Shown here in pieces: positions 37,432 through 46,554 of a DNA stretch of 64,000 nucleotides. Source of the stretch: Bacilli bacterium (GTDB lineage: Bacteria; Bacillota_I; Bacilli_A; RFN20; CAG-631); the NCBI GenBank assembly GCA_900754115.1, contig CAAEBM010000057.1, forward strand, positions 76,420 to 140,419, read 5' to 3'. The position numbers and the translations under genes were made by a program. The notes below the pieces were generated by a model. That model saw only the letters and a list, made by a program, of their open reading frames with translations, did no database searches and was not told where the DNA came from. The first letter of the stretch is position 1. The number at the start of each line of letters is the position of its first letter.

Positions 37432-38706
37432 ATGAAAGCAAAGGTCTATCCTTTAACTTTTCAAAAATCAATCAAAATGGAGATTCCCGCTTCTGCCAAA
37501 ATGTTGCATTATGCAATTATTTGTGCCAGCATTGCTAAAGGGACTTCTGTTTTAAAAAATATCAATTATAATCGAAATGTTTTAGACACCATTGCTTGGT
37601 GTAAACAAATAGGTGCTTCCATTAAACAAGAAAAGAACCGATTAACGATTCATGGAGTAAATAATCAAATTCATTTAACTAACAATGTTTTTGAAACGAA
37701 AGCTTCTCGTTATACTTTTTTATATATGCTCCCTTTGCTATCTTTATCTAATCATCCGATTATTTTTAAAACACAAACTCCCTCCATTATTGAACAAGCT
37801 AATCCTTATAAATATATTTTTGAAAAGGAAAATCTTTATTATCATGTAGAAGGCAATACGATTAAATTAGAACAATCAATTAAAAGTGGCTTTATTTATA
37901 TTAATGGTCATGAAAATGCTTCTTTAATTTTAGGTTTACTTTTAGCTTTACCTTTATTAAGTACAGGCAGTAAAATTGTCGTTCGCGCTCCAGTGACAGA
38001 AAAAGAAGATATCGAACAATTCATTAATTTATTGAAAAAATTTGGAATTCATGTTTTATTTAATACCAGTAACCATACGATTGAAATTTTACCTCATCAA
38101 TGGTTCAAGGCCTATAGTTTTAAAATAGAAAGTGACTATTATATTCTCAGTTTATGTACTATTCTCACTGCATTTTCCGGAATTGTCAACTTTAGTCATG
38201 TTAATAAAAAATCGCAAGGAACGGACTTTTTATTACTACACCAATTAAAAGAATTCAATATTGATTGGAATAGTCGTCTAACTTTAAATTCTAAAAAAAG
38301 AAAAGAACTTCAATTAGATAAAGTAGATGCTTCAGTTTATAAAAAAGTCTTCCCTTTACTAGTAATATTTGCTTTGTTTAATAAAAAAGCGGTCACTTTT
38401 ACTCATTTAGATACGCATGTCACCATCCAAAGACAATTAAAAATTTTGCTTCCGATTTTAGATACATTAGAAGTAGAATACCAATACCATGAAAATGAAT
38501 TAATTGTTTTTCCAAAACAAATTCAAGTTAAAAAGCAATTAGATTGTCAAAAAGATCCAGCGATTGCTATTGTATTATCGCTATTAGCAGTTATTGCAAA
38601 AGCTCCATTAATCATTAAAAATTGTCAATGTATTGACTATATTTTTGATGGTTTTTATCAACAAATTCAAAGTTTTGGTTCAATTGTTGAATTTATTCAT
38701 GATTAA
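37432..38706 (+). CDS. Diverged EPSP-synthase-like (enolpyruvyltransferase-fold) protein
   Basis: 424 residues, the length of AroA. The start follows the AroA layout: IPASAKMLHYAIICASIAKG replaces P-G-(D/S)-K-S-x-S-H-R-A, so the substrate-binding Lys and Arg positions are altered. The later regions (SGSK-like RAPVTEKEDIEQF, DASVYKKVFPLLVIFALF, FDGFYQQIQSFG at the end) keep the two-domain inside-out barrel pattern, but the usual SGNxGT-x-x-R and KESDR motifs are not seen. No other shikimate gene is nearby. Probably not an active EPSP synthase; its actual role is unknown. An AGGGAGG site precedes ATG 37432. Confidence 0.65.
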   Translation: MKAKVYPLTFQKSIKMEIPASAKMLHYAIICASIAKGTSVLKNINYNRNVLDTIAWCKQIGASIKQEKNRLTIHGVNNQIHLTNNVFETKASRYTFLYMLPLLSLSNHPIIFKTQTPSIIEQANPYKYIFEKENLYYHVEGNTIKLEQSIKSGFIYINGHENASLILGLLLALPLLSTGSKIVVRAPVTEKEDIEQFINLLKKFGIHVLFNTSNHTIEILPHQWFKAYSFKIESDYYILSLCTILTAFSGIVNFSHVNKKSQGTDFLLLHQLKEFNIDWNSRLTLNSKKRKELQLDKVDASVYKKVFPLLVIFALFNKKAVTFTHLDTHVTIQRQLKILLPILDTLEVEYQYHENELIVFPKQIQVKKQLDCQKDPAIAIVLSLLAVIAKAPLIIKNCQCIDYIFDGFYQQIQSFGSIVEFIHD

Positions 38707-38731
38707 AAAAAGCATCGCAAGGATGCTTTTT
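38704..38731. terminator. Bidirectional terminator
   Basis: AAAAAGCATC/GATGCTTTTT stem with a 5-nt loop between two convergent genes. Confidence 0.85.
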
Positions 38732-38736
38732 TATAT

Positions 38737-39267
38737 TTATGGATGAAATTTTTTTTGATAATCTTTGATAGATTGAGCAATAATTTTAATGGCTTCTTCT
38801 TTTCCTAAAATTTCTTCCACGTGCGTTCTTTTTCCTTCTAACATTTTATAAACATTATAAAAATGCGTGATTTCATCAAACAAATGTGTGGGCAATTCAC
38901 TGATGTCATGATATCCATTCCAAAAAGGATCGTGACTAGCTATTGCAATAATTTTTTCATCCACTTCATCTTGGTCAATCATTTTAACGACACCAATAGG
39001 ATAGCATTCCACTAAGGTCATTGGCACAATCGCTCCTTGGCATAAAACTAAAACATCTAGTGGATCATGATCTCCTCCATAAGTCAAAGGGATAAAGCCA
39101 TAATTTGCTGGATAATGAGTTGCCGTGTGTAATACTCGATCTAAAATTAATGCCCCTGTTTCTTTATCCAACTCATATTTCATTTTGCTTTCTTTTGTAA
39201 TTTCGATGCAAGCAATAAATTTTTCAGGATGAATTCTTTCTTTAGAGACACCATGCCATAAGTTCAT
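38737..39267 (-). CDS. ppa: Inorganic pyrophosphatase, family I
   Basis: 176 residues. It hydrolyses PPi to phosphate. Signature NYGFIPLTYGGDHDPLDVLV, with the acidic D-x-D-P-x-D metal-binding motif, and a second acidic patch KMIDQDEVDEKI. Family I is less usual in Bacilli, which mostly use the manganese family II. The ATG overlaps the HAD phosphatase stop by 4 bp, so the pair is coupled. PPi is also a substrate of the PPi-dependent phosphofructokinase in this window, so the two compete for it. Confidence 0.93.
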   Translation of the reverse strand: MNLWHGVSKERIHPEKFIACIEITKESKMKYELDKETGALILDRVLHTATHYPANYGFIPLTYGGDHDPLDVLVLCQGAIVPMTLVECYPIGVVKMIDQDEVDEKIIAIASHDPFWNGYHDISELPTHLFDEITHFYNVYKMLEGKRTHVEEILGKEEAIKIIAQSIKDYQKKFHP

Positions 39268-39920
39268 TTTTCATTCTCCTTATCAATAATGGTTAATAAC
39301 TCCATTGGAGTTTCAATAAAATAATCAATATTTAACTTTTCTAACACTTCTTTTCCTCGAAATCCCCATTGCACTCCACAAACTCGCATTTTTGCATGAT
39401 TGGCTGTTAACACATCCGTTTCACTATCACCAACAAATAATGCATCATTTTTGTTTACTTTTAATTGTCTTAATGCTTCATAAACCATATCAGGGTGTGG
39501 CTTTTTTAAAAGATCGGGTCTTTCTCCAATCATGACTGAAATATAATTGCCAAACAAGGGAATGCACAATTCTTTTACTGCGGCATCAATTTTATTAGAA
39601 ACAATCGCCATTTTTATTTTTCTTTCAGCCAAACTTTTTAATAAAGCTTCAATTTGGGGATAAGGTTTTGTATGATCTGCCTTATGTTTATCATAAAGGG
39701 GTAAGAAACGCTTGTAAACTTCTGATAAAATCTCTTTTTTATTTTCGGGTAAAGCTTTTTCTAATAAAACTTGAATCCCTTTACCTAAAAAAGAGCAAAC
39801 TTCTTCTTTTGTTCTTAAAGGACAATTAAATTCATTTAAAACTTGATTTGTGCATAAATACAAATCTTGTAACGTATCTAGTAATGTCCCATCTAAATCA
39901 AAAATCACTGCCTGTATCAT
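39264..39920 (-). CDS. HAD-superfamily phosphatase (Gph/PpaX-like)
   Basis: 218 residues. Motif I with nucleophile Asp is VIFDLDGTLLDT, motif II Ser is in MAIVSNKID, motif III Lys is in KKPHPDM, and motif IV is FVGDSETDVL. The helical cap after motif I places it with phosphoglycolate phosphatases and the PpaX group. PpaX would generate phosphate from PPi, which would fit its coupling to ppa, but substrate cannot be told from sequence. ATG 39920 follows AGGTGA; GTG 39929 overlaps that site. Confidence 0.85.
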   Translation of the reverse strand: MIQAVIFDLDGTLLDTLQDLYLCTNQVLNEFNCPLRTKEEVCSFLGKGIQVLLEKALPENKKEILSEVYKRFLPLYDKHKADHTKPYPQIEALLKSLAERKIKMAIVSNKIDAAVKELCIPLFGNYISVMIGERPDLLKKPHPDMVYEALRQLKVNKNDALFVGDSETDVLTANHAKMRVCGVQWGFRGKEVLEKLNIDYFIETPMELLTIIDKENEK

Positions 39921-40064
39921 TTTTATCACCTGATATCATTATAGCAAAAAAAAAGCGTTTACAAAATAAAATATAGAAAAGATGTATCTTTTCTATTTTA
40001 ATTTAAAAACTACGAATTATAATTGTTTTTAAAAATGAAAAGTGCTAAAATAAATTTAGTTTTA

Positions 40065-40080
40065 GTTTACGAAGGTAAAC
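40065..40080. promoter_or_regulatory. Inverted repeat in the pckA leader
   Basis: Perfect GTTTAC-GAAG-GTAAAC palindrome 41 bp before the pckA start, a possible operator or small RNA hairpin. It lacks a T-run, so it is not a terminator. Confidence 0.4.
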
Positions 40081-40120
40081 AAAAAAACAGTTTTCAATTT
40101 TAAAGGAGGAAAACCAAATT

Positions 40121-41752
40121 ATGGCTACAAAAAGCAATATGCCGATCGAAGAAATTGGCACAAAAAATGCAGTTTTATTTAGTAAAGTTAGAACGACGAT
40201 TGAAACGATGTTTTACCGAAACAATGTCATTGAAGTCACTTCCATGAAACAAGCCTATGAACTTGCAAAAAATGCGCATGGAACGATTATCAGTGATTTA
40301 GAAGTGGCTCATGCAAAAGAATTAGAACTCGATGAAGGATCTAAAGTTTTAATCTTTAATGACGGCGCTATAACCGGACGACAAGCTCGTCTAAGAAGAT
40401 TAGTGGATGATACTAACGTAGAATCTTTTGCATCTTTATTAAGAGAAGTAGAATTTTCTTCTAAAGATAAAGTCATGTATCACGCTCAAGTTTATGTAGG
40501 CCTTGCACCTGAATTTATGGTGAAAGCCCATTTACTTATTCCTCAAGGATACGAAAACAATCTTTATTCTTGGTTGATGAATTTCCAAATTGTCAATGAA
40601 GAATACACACAAATGTATAAAAATTCAAAAGTCTATGATGAAGGAGATATTTTCATTTATTCTGATCCAGATTATTATCCTTCACAATATCCAGAAGGAT
40701 TGGCTTTATTTGATAGCAAACACAATTGCGCATGTTTATTAGGAATGCGCTACTTTGGCGAACATAAAAAAGGCACTTTAACGCTTGCTTGGTCTTTGGC
40801 TGCAAGACATGGATATACTGCTTGCCATGGCGGACAAAAAAGATTTAAATTAGACCATGATAAAACAAAAATCATCAGTGTATTTGGTCTTTCTGGTTCA
40901 GGAAAATCAACGATTACTTTATCAAACCATGGTGGAAAATTAAATACCACCGTTCTTCACGATGATGCTTTTATCATTTCAAATACCGATGGTTCTTCCA
41001 TTTGCTTAGAACAATCTTATTTTGATAAAACACAAGATTATCCTTTGACTAATCCACAATCAAAATATTTTGTCACCATTCAAAATGTTGGTGCAACAAA
41101 AGATGATCAAGGGCGCATTGTTCCTGTAAATGAAGACATTCGTAACGGAAATGGTCGTACGGTAAAATCAAAATTTGCTACAAGCAATCGGGAATACAAA
41201 TTCAATGAAAAGACAGATGCAATTTTCTGGATTATGAAAGATAATACTTTGCCTCCAGTTGTAAAAGTAAATTCTCCTGCTTTGGCTTCTGTAATGGGTG
41301 CAACGCTTGCAACCAAACGTTCTTCAGCTGAATATATTAAAGGAGAAGATCCCAATAAATTAGTTATTGTTCCTTATGCTAATCCTTTCCGTTTATATGA
41401 ATTAGCTAAAGATTATGAAAAATTTAAATCTTTATTTGCTGATATGGGAGTGGATTGTTATATTATCAATACTGGATTTTTCTTAGATAAAAAAGTCACT
41501 CCTCAAGTCACTTTAGGCCTTATTGAAGATATTGTTCTTGAAAAAGCACAATTTGTTCCTTTTGGACCATTTAATGATTTAGAGTACTTGCCAATTACAG
41601 GTTTTGAACCAGACTTTAAAGATCAAGATTACTTACAAAATGTAAAAGCAAGATTATTAGATCGGCTCAACTATGTCTCTGAATTAGATGAATTCAATCG
41701 TTTGCCAGAAGAAGCTTTACAAGCAATCAAAAAAGTCGCAGAAGAAATTTAA
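40121..41752 (+). CDS. pckA: Phosphoenolpyruvate carboxykinase (ATP)
   Basis: 543 residues. It interconverts oxaloacetate + ATP and PEP + CO2 + ADP. The P-loop FGLSGSGKSTITL and the metal-binding HDDAF are visible, as is the substrate-site region YSDPDYYPSQYPEG. A GGAGG site precedes ATG 40121. It opens a five-gene plus-strand run into a sodium-pumping oxaloacetate decarboxylase, which suggests it runs in the ATP-forming direction PEP to oxaloacetate, feeding the pump (inference from context). Confidence 0.92.
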   Translation: MATKSNMPIEEIGTKNAVLFSKVRTTIETMFYRNNVIEVTSMKQAYELAKNAHGTIISDLEVAHAKELELDEGSKVLIFNDGAITGRQARLRRLVDDTNVESFASLLREVEFSSKDKVMYHAQVYVGLAPEFMVKAHLLIPQGYENNLYSWLMNFQIVNEEYTQMYKNSKVYDEGDIFIYSDPDYYPSQYPEGLALFDSKHNCACLLGMRYFGEHKKGTLTLAWSLAARHGYTACHGGQKRFKLDHDKTKIISVFGLSGSGKSTITLSNHGGKLNTTVLHDDAFIISNTDGSSICLEQSYFDKTQDYPLTNPQSKYFVTIQNVGATKDDQGRIVPVNEDIRNGNGRTVKSKFATSNREYKFNEKTDAIFWIMKDNTLPPVVKVNSPALASVMGATLATKRSSAEYIKGEDPNKLVIVPYANPFRLYELAKDYEKFKSLFADMGVDCYIINTGFFLDKKVTPQVTLGLIEDIVLEKAQFVPFGPFNDLEYLPITGFEPDFKDQDYLQNVKARLLDRLNYVSELDEFNRLPEEALQAIKKVAEEI

Positions 41753-41771
41753 TCAAAAAGGAGAATAAAAG

Positions 41772-43154
41772 ATGGGTGTTAAAATTGTCGATACGGCTTT
41801 AAGAGATGGTTCTCAATCTCTTATTGCAACCCGTTTAACTACAAAAGAAATTTTATCATGTGTCGGCGAAATGGATAAAGCAGGATACTACGCTTTAGAA
41901 GTTTGGGGTGGAGCTACTTTTGATGCTTGTTTACGTTTTTTAAATGAAGATCCTTGGGAACGTTTACGAGAAATAAAAAAAGTATGCAAAAATACAAAAT
42001 TACAAATGTTGTTTCGCGGACAAAATATTCTCGGTTATAAACATTATGCCGATGATATCGTTGAAAAATTTGTTCAAAAATCATTAGAAAATGGGATAGA
42101 TATTATTCGTGTTTTTGATGCATTAAATGATATTCGCAACTTAAAAAGTGCGGTTCAAGCCACAAAAAAATATAAAGGTCATTGTCAAATTGCCCTCAGT
42201 TATACCACAAGTCCAGTCCACACCGTTGATTATTATGTAAAGTTAGCAAAAGAAGTGGAAGCAATGGGAGCAGATAGTCTATGTATTAAAGATATGGCTG
42301 GTGTTTTATTGCCAAATGATGCTTATACCTTGATTAAAAAATTAAAAGCAAACACAAAATTGCCAATTGAGCTTCATTCTCATTGTACTGGTGGAATTTG
42401 TGAAATGACTTATCAAAAAGCCATTGAAGCAGGAGTCGATATTATTGACACTGCTTTATCTCCTCTTTCAGGAGGAACTAGCCAACCTTGCACAGAAGCA
42501 TTTAATTACGCTTTAGCAAATACAAAATATGATCCAAAATTAAACGTTGAACACTTAAATGCTGCATCTGCAATACTTACAAAAATTAAAGATCAATATG
42601 TTGCAAATGGAACTTTAAATCCTAAAGCATTATCGGTCAATCCTAACATTTTAAAATATCAAGTTCCAGGTGGAATGCTTTCTAATTTAATGAGTCAATT
42701 AAAAGCTCAAGGCGCAATGGATCGTTATGATGATGTTTTAAAAGAAGTTCCTATGGTTCGAAAAGATTTAGGATATCCTCCATTAGTCACTCCATTATCC
42801 CAAATGGTCGGTACACAAGCCGTTCTCAACATCATTACGGGTGAACGATATAAAATGGTTCCTAAAGAAATCAATGATTATCTTCACGGATTATATGGAA
42901 AAGCACCTGCTAGCATTGATCCTACGATTTTACGTCAAATCATTAAAGATGATCCTGTCATCGATTATCGTCCAGCAGATGATATTCCCCCACAATTTGA
43001 AAAATTAAAAGAGCAATACAAGGATTTGGCAAAATCGGATGAAGATGTCTTATCCATTGCTTTATTTGAACAAGTGGCAATTCAATTTTTAAATCGTAAA
43101 TATCATCCAGCTAGTCAAGATGAAGTCGTTGAATTCAATTTATGGATAGGGTAG
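41772..43154 (+). CDS. oadA: Oxaloacetate decarboxylase alpha subunit (carboxyltransferase)
   Basis: 460 residues. It transfers the carboxyl group from oxaloacetate to biotin. TIM-barrel motifs: DTALRDGSQSL (metal Asp), FRGQNILGYKHY, the catalytic Lys in CIKDMAGVL, metal His pair ELHSHCTGG. The conserved carboxylase C-terminal domain covers about 290-440. It has no biotinyl domain of its own; the separate carrier two genes downstream supplies it. Twenty bp after pckA, with AAAGGAG before the ATG. Confidence 0.95.
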   Translation: MGVKIVDTALRDGSQSLIATRLTTKEILSCVGEMDKAGYYALEVWGGATFDACLRFLNEDPWERLREIKKVCKNTKLQMLFRGQNILGYKHYADDIVEKFVQKSLENGIDIIRVFDALNDIRNLKSAVQATKKYKGHCQIALSYTTSPVHTVDYYVKLAKEVEAMGADSLCIKDMAGVLLPNDAYTLIKKLKANTKLPIELHSHCTGGICEMTYQKAIEAGVDIIDTALSPLSGGTSQPCTEAFNYALANTKYDPKLNVEHLNAASAILTKIKDQYVANGTLNPKALSVNPNILKYQVPGGMLSNLMSQLKAQGAMDRYDDVLKEVPMVRKDLGYPPLVTPLSQMVGTQAVLNIITGERYKMVPKEINDYLHGLYGKAPASIDPTILRQIIKDDPVIDYRPADDIPPQFEKLKEQYKDLAKSDEDVLSIALFEQVAIQFLNRKYHPASQDEVVEFNLWIG

Positions 43155-43163
43155 GTGAAGAAA

Positions 43164-43493
43164 ATGATTTTTTCAATTGTAGAAATAAGCGATAAACCAG
43201 GACAAGCCTTTTTAGATGGTTTGATTCCTTCTTTAATTTGTATTCTTATCGTTTTTGCCATATTAATTCTCATTTATTTCATTTTTGCTTTATTAAATAA
43301 AGTGAAGGCTTTAGATGTGAAAAAAGAAGAACCTTTAGCAACTTCATCTCATAATGAAGATGCTAAAGCAGCAATTACTTTACAAGATTTACAAGATGAA
43401 GATATGATGGTTGCGGTTTTAATCGCTTCTATTGACTATCAACAAGAAGTGAAAAAAGATGTTCGATTGGTACAAGTAAAAAGACTAAACTAG
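43164..43493 (+). CDS. oadG: Oxaloacetate decarboxylase gamma-type subunit
   Basis: 109 residues. One N-terminal membrane helix (about 22-47, ending FALLNKV) is followed by a charged cytoplasmic tail, the pattern of OadG, which tethers alpha to beta and stabilises the complex. Sequence identity in this family is low, so context carries the call. ATG 43164 follows AGGTG; a GTG at 43155 overlaps that site and abuts the oadA stop. Confidence 0.82.
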   Translation: MIFSIVEISDKPGQAFLDGLIPSLICILIVFAILILIYFIFALLNKVKALDVKKEEPLATSSHNEDAKAAITLQDLQDEDMMVAVLIASIDYQQEVKKDVRLVQVKRLN

Positions 43494-43504
43494 GAGGAAA
43501 AAAG

Positions 43505-43855
43505 ATGAAAATATATAAAGTAAAAGTGAATGGAAAAGTTTATGAAGTAGAATTAGATACCGTAACTGAAAACAATAAATCCATTCAAACAGAAACAAAA
43601 AAAGAAGAAAAAATTGAAAACGCACCTACTACCAATGCTGAAGGTACACCTGTATTGTCTCCAATGCAAGGAACAATTCTTCGCGTTGATGTAGCAGTGG
43701 GTGACCATGTAAAAAAAGGTCAAATCTTAATGATTTTAGAAGCGATGAAATTAGAAAATGAAATTTTAGCTGCTCAAGATGGTATAGTCAAAGAGATAAA
43801 AGTTACGAAAGGACAAACAGTAAATAGCAAACAAGTATTGCTAATTCTTGGGTAA
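43505..43855 (+). CDS. Biotin carboxyl carrier protein of the decarboxylase
   Basis: 116 residues. The C-terminal biotinyl domain (about 48-116) has the biotin Lys in LEAMKLENE and the usual PMQGTILRV and KGQTVNSKQ blocks. A short N-terminal beta segment and a charged Glu/Lys linker precede it, as in the GcdC/MmdC carriers. It accepts CO2 from oxaloacetate on OadA and delivers it to OadB. BirA, encoded after oadB, should biotinylate it. Confidence 0.93.
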   Translation: MKIYKVKVNGKVYEVELDTVTENNKSIQTETKKEEKIENAPTTNAEGTPVLSPMQGTILRVDVAVGDHVKKGQILMILEAMKLENEILAAQDGIVKEIKVTKGQTVNSKQVLLILG

Positions 43856-43861
43856 TTGTCT

Positions 43862-45217
43862 ATGCTTGAATTAATAGAGGAATTTATCAAAAGCACAGGA
43901 ATTGCCGAGTTTTTCACCAGTGGAGGTTGGAAAAATTTGGTGATGATCTTAATTGCTTTGCTACTATTGTATTTTGCGATATTTAAACAAGCAGAACCTT
44001 ATTTACTCATTCCTATTTCCTTTGGCGTATTATTGGTCAACTTACCCCTCAGTGGAATTTTTGAAAAATCTACAGATGTCCTTTATTCTGTTGAGCAATT
44101 GGCCACAAGTACTGGAATTGGTTTAGAGAATGCAAAACAGTTTTTTACCTCTCTGGGGTTAGATATAGAGCAATCGTATAAACTTTCTCAAATTATTGAA
44201 TTAGGAAAAGGAAATTTAGAGGCAATTAATGCTTTAACTTTAAATGATTTAGAACTCAAAAATTTAGTTGACTTTTTAAATCAAGAAACACAATATTCTG
44301 GATTACTTGGCTATTTGTATTATGGAGTTCAGACAGGAATTTATCCTTGCCTCATCTTTTTAGGCATTGGAGCAACCACTGACTTTGGACCATTAATTTC
44401 TAATCCAAAGAGTATGATTTTAGGAGCTGCTGCACAAATTGGTATTTTCATTACTTTTTTAGGAGCATTATTATTAGGCTTTACTCCTCAAGAAGCCTCT
44501 TCCATTGGAATTATAGGGGGGGCAGATGGTCCTACAGCCATTTTAGTTACCAAAACCTTAGCTCCACATTTACTTTCTTCCATTTCTATTGCTGCTTATT
44601 CTTATATGGCATTGGTACCATTTATTCAACCGCCGATTATTCGTCTTTTGACAACCAAAAAAGAACGTTTAATCAAAATGGAAGAACCAACAGAAGTTTC
44701 AAAAACAAAAAGAATTTTATTCCCCATTATTGTCACAGTTGTCGTTGTCTTATTAATTCCTTCTTGTGCACCTTTAATTGGATGCCTCATGCTTGGAAAT
44801 TTAATCAAAGAAACTGGTGTTGTTCCAAAACTAACGGAAGCAGCAGGAAATACAATTCTTTATTTAGTCACCATTTTACTAGGTTTATGTGTTGGAGCAA
44901 CTGCAAATGCTGAAACCTTCTTATCTTTGAATACCATTAAAATCTTTGCTTTAGGTATCTTTGCTTTTGCAACTGCTACGATGGGTGGCGTTTTAATTGG
45001 AAAGTTAATGTGCAAACTAACCAAAGGAAAAATCAATCCAATGATTGGAGCTGCTGGTGTCAGCGCAGTTCCAATGGCTGCACGAGTAGTTCATAAAGAA
45101 GGAGTAAAAGAAGATCCTAGCAACTTCTTACTCATGCATGCAATGGGTCCAAATGTAGCCGGAGTAATTGGTAGTGCGATTGCTGCTGGTTTATTAATGT
45201 TACTATTTGGTGCATAA
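43862..45217 (+). CDS. oadB: Oxaloacetate decarboxylase beta subunit (Na+ pump)
   Basis: 451-residue membrane subunit with about nine helices. It decarboxylates carboxybiotin and exports Na+. The key Asp is in GIIGGADGPTAILV; other family blocks are IGATTDFGPLISNPKS, YSYMALVPFIQPPIIR and INPMIGAAGVSAVPMAARV. An extra segment of about 85 residues between helices 2 and 3 is also seen in enterobacterial OadB. ATG 43862 is preferred to TTG 43856. A strong terminator ends the operon. Confidence 0.95.
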   Translation: MLELIEEFIKSTGIAEFFTSGGWKNLVMILIALLLLYFAIFKQAEPYLLIPISFGVLLVNLPLSGIFEKSTDVLYSVEQLATSTGIGLENAKQFFTSLGLDIEQSYKLSQIIELGKGNLEAINALTLNDLELKNLVDFLNQETQYSGLLGYLYYGVQTGIYPCLIFLGIGATTDFGPLISNPKSMILGAAAQIGIFITFLGALLLGFTPQEASSIGIIGGADGPTAILVTKTLAPHLLSSISIAAYSYMALVPFIQPPIIRLLTTKKERLIKMEEPTEVSKTKRILFPIIVTVVVVLLIPSCAPLIGCLMLGNLIKETGVVPKLTEAAGNTILYLVTILLGLCVGATANAETFLSLNTIKIFALGIFAFATATMGGVLIGKLMCKLTKGKINPMIGAAGVSAVPMAARVVHKEGVKEDPSNFLLMHAMGPNVAGVIGSAIAAGLLMLLFGA

Positions 45218-45230
45218 TATGGTATAATTA

Positions 45231-45260
45231 TCGTGTTCGCAAGAACACGATTTTTATTTT
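45231..45260 (+). terminator. Terminator of the pckA-oad operon
   Basis: Perfect 8-bp stem TCGTGTTC/GAACACGA with a GCAA tetraloop and a T-rich tail. Confidence 0.93.
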
Positions 45261-45273
45261 AGAAGGGATAGTT

Positions 45274-45987
45274 ATGAAACGGATTTATTTTGATACGCTT
45301 GATTCAACCAATGATTATTGTAAAAGAAACGCTTCACTTTTACCTTCTTTTTGTGTGGTTTATACAACTCATCAAACTAAAGGAAAAGGTAGGAATCAAA
45401 GAAGTTGGGTCAGTGAACCTTTTTTAAATTTATCCCTTTCTTTATTTATCAAAAAACCAATCAATCATCCAGAATATTTAAGCATTTTAACAGCTTTAGC
45501 CGTTGTATCCACGTTAAAGGCCTTAGACATTCAACCACAAATTAAATGGCCGAATGATATTTTAATTGAAAAGAAAAAGGTTTGTGGAATTTTGCTTGAG
45601 GCTTTAAATCAAGGTAAAAAAACGGATTATATTATTGGAGTGGGAATAAATATAAACACCACTTCATTTCCTGATGAATTAAAAAAGAAAGCAACTTCTA
45701 TTGCAATTTTTTTAAATCAAACCATTTCAATCAAAAAAGTATTGCGCATTTTTTTAAGAAATTGGAAAAAACTTTTTGCTACTTTTGAAAAAAAATCTGA
45801 CTTTTACATGCAAGAATATAAAAAATATTCTTGTGTTTTGCATCAAAAAATTCAATTTGAATACAATCGACAACTTTGTGAAGGCATTGTAGTTGACATT
45901 TTAAAAGATGGCTCTTTACAAATTGAAATGGAAAATAAAAAAATCACCATCAATTATGGTGAAATTTCTTTACAAAATTTTTATTGA
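45274..45987 (+). CDS. birA: Biotin-protein ligase BirA, without DNA-binding domain
   Basis: 237 residues. It forms biotinyl-AMP and attaches biotin to the carrier. The catalytic GKGRNQRSW loop, IKWPNDILI and the GVGININT block are visible, with a C-terminal SH3-like domain (EGIVVDILKDGSLQIE). It starts directly with the catalytic domain (YFDTLDSTNDYC), so unlike Bacillus BirA it cannot act as the biotin repressor. It stops at TGA, showing that UGA is a stop codon here. It overlaps the convergent bioY by 7 bp. Confidence 0.95.
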   Translation: MKRIYFDTLDSTNDYCKRNASLLPSFCVVYTTHQTKGKGRNQRSWVSEPFLNLSLSLFIKKPINHPEYLSILTALAVVSTLKALDIQPQIKWPNDILIEKKKVCGILLEALNQGKKTDYIIGVGININTTSFPDELKKKATSIAIFLNQTISIKKVLRIFLRNWKKLFATFEKKSDFYMQEYKKYSCVLHQKIQFEYNRQLCEGIVVDILKDGSLQIEMENKKITINYGEISLQNFY

Positions 45988-46550
45988 GGATTTTTCGTTA
46001 AAGGTAAAATCTTTTTTAATCGTTGCCCAATTAATCCTGCTAAAATGCATTTTGCGATATCAAGTAAAATAAAAGGAGCAATAACGAGTTGAAAAACTTT
46101 ACCAAAAGAATAATCTAATTTCATATGGACAATAAAAATGAGATAAGCATAAATAAATCCGCAAATATAATCAATAATTAACCCAATAAAATTGGCAATA
46201 ATGGCACTAACATAAGGGTTTACTTTTATTTTTTGCAATAAACCATCAAATAGTTTTACAAATGGACAAAGAAGCAAAAATCCAATCATAAATCCAAAGG
46301 AAGGTTGATAAACATAACTTAATCCGCCTCCCATACTAAAAATCGGAAGACCAATAAGACCTAAAAAAAGATACAAAAAGATAATGAGCATGGCATTCCA
46401 AACCGTTGAAATTTGAGCGATTAAAAAGACAATAAATAGTTGCATTGTAAAAGAAATCGCTCCTAAAGGAAATTTAATAAAGGTAAAAATAATTAATAAT
46501 GCTAATAATAATGCACTTTGAATTAGTTGTTGTGTTTTTACTCTTTTCAT
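45981..46550 (-). CDS. bioY: Biotin transporter substrate-binding subunit BioY
   Basis: 189-residue S component of an ECF-type biotin transporter with about six membrane helices. The BioY block GLIGLPIFSMGGGLSYVYQPSFGF is clear (core GLPIFSMGGGLSYV). ATG 46550 follows AAGGA; ATG 46565 has no site and overlaps the upstream gene. Energy-coupling EcfA/T genes are not in the window. Biotin uptake next to birA and the biotin-dependent decarboxylase fits one job. Confidence 0.93.
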   Translation of the reverse strand: MKRVKTQQLIQSALLLALLIIFTFIKFPLGAISFTMQLFIVFLIAQISTVWNAMLIIFLYLFLGLIGLPIFSMGGGLSYVYQPSFGFMIGFLLLCPFVKLFDGLLQKIKVNPYVSAIIANFIGLIIDYICGFIYAYLIFIVHMKLDYSFGKVFQLVIAPFILLDIAKCILAGLIGQRLKKILPLTKNPQ

Positions 46551-46554
46551 CGTC

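Noticed and set aside
43862..45217. An extra segment of about 85 residues in OadB looked like a novel insertion
   Set aside because: Enterobacterial OadB as I remember it has a comparable segment at the same place, so it is a known subtype.
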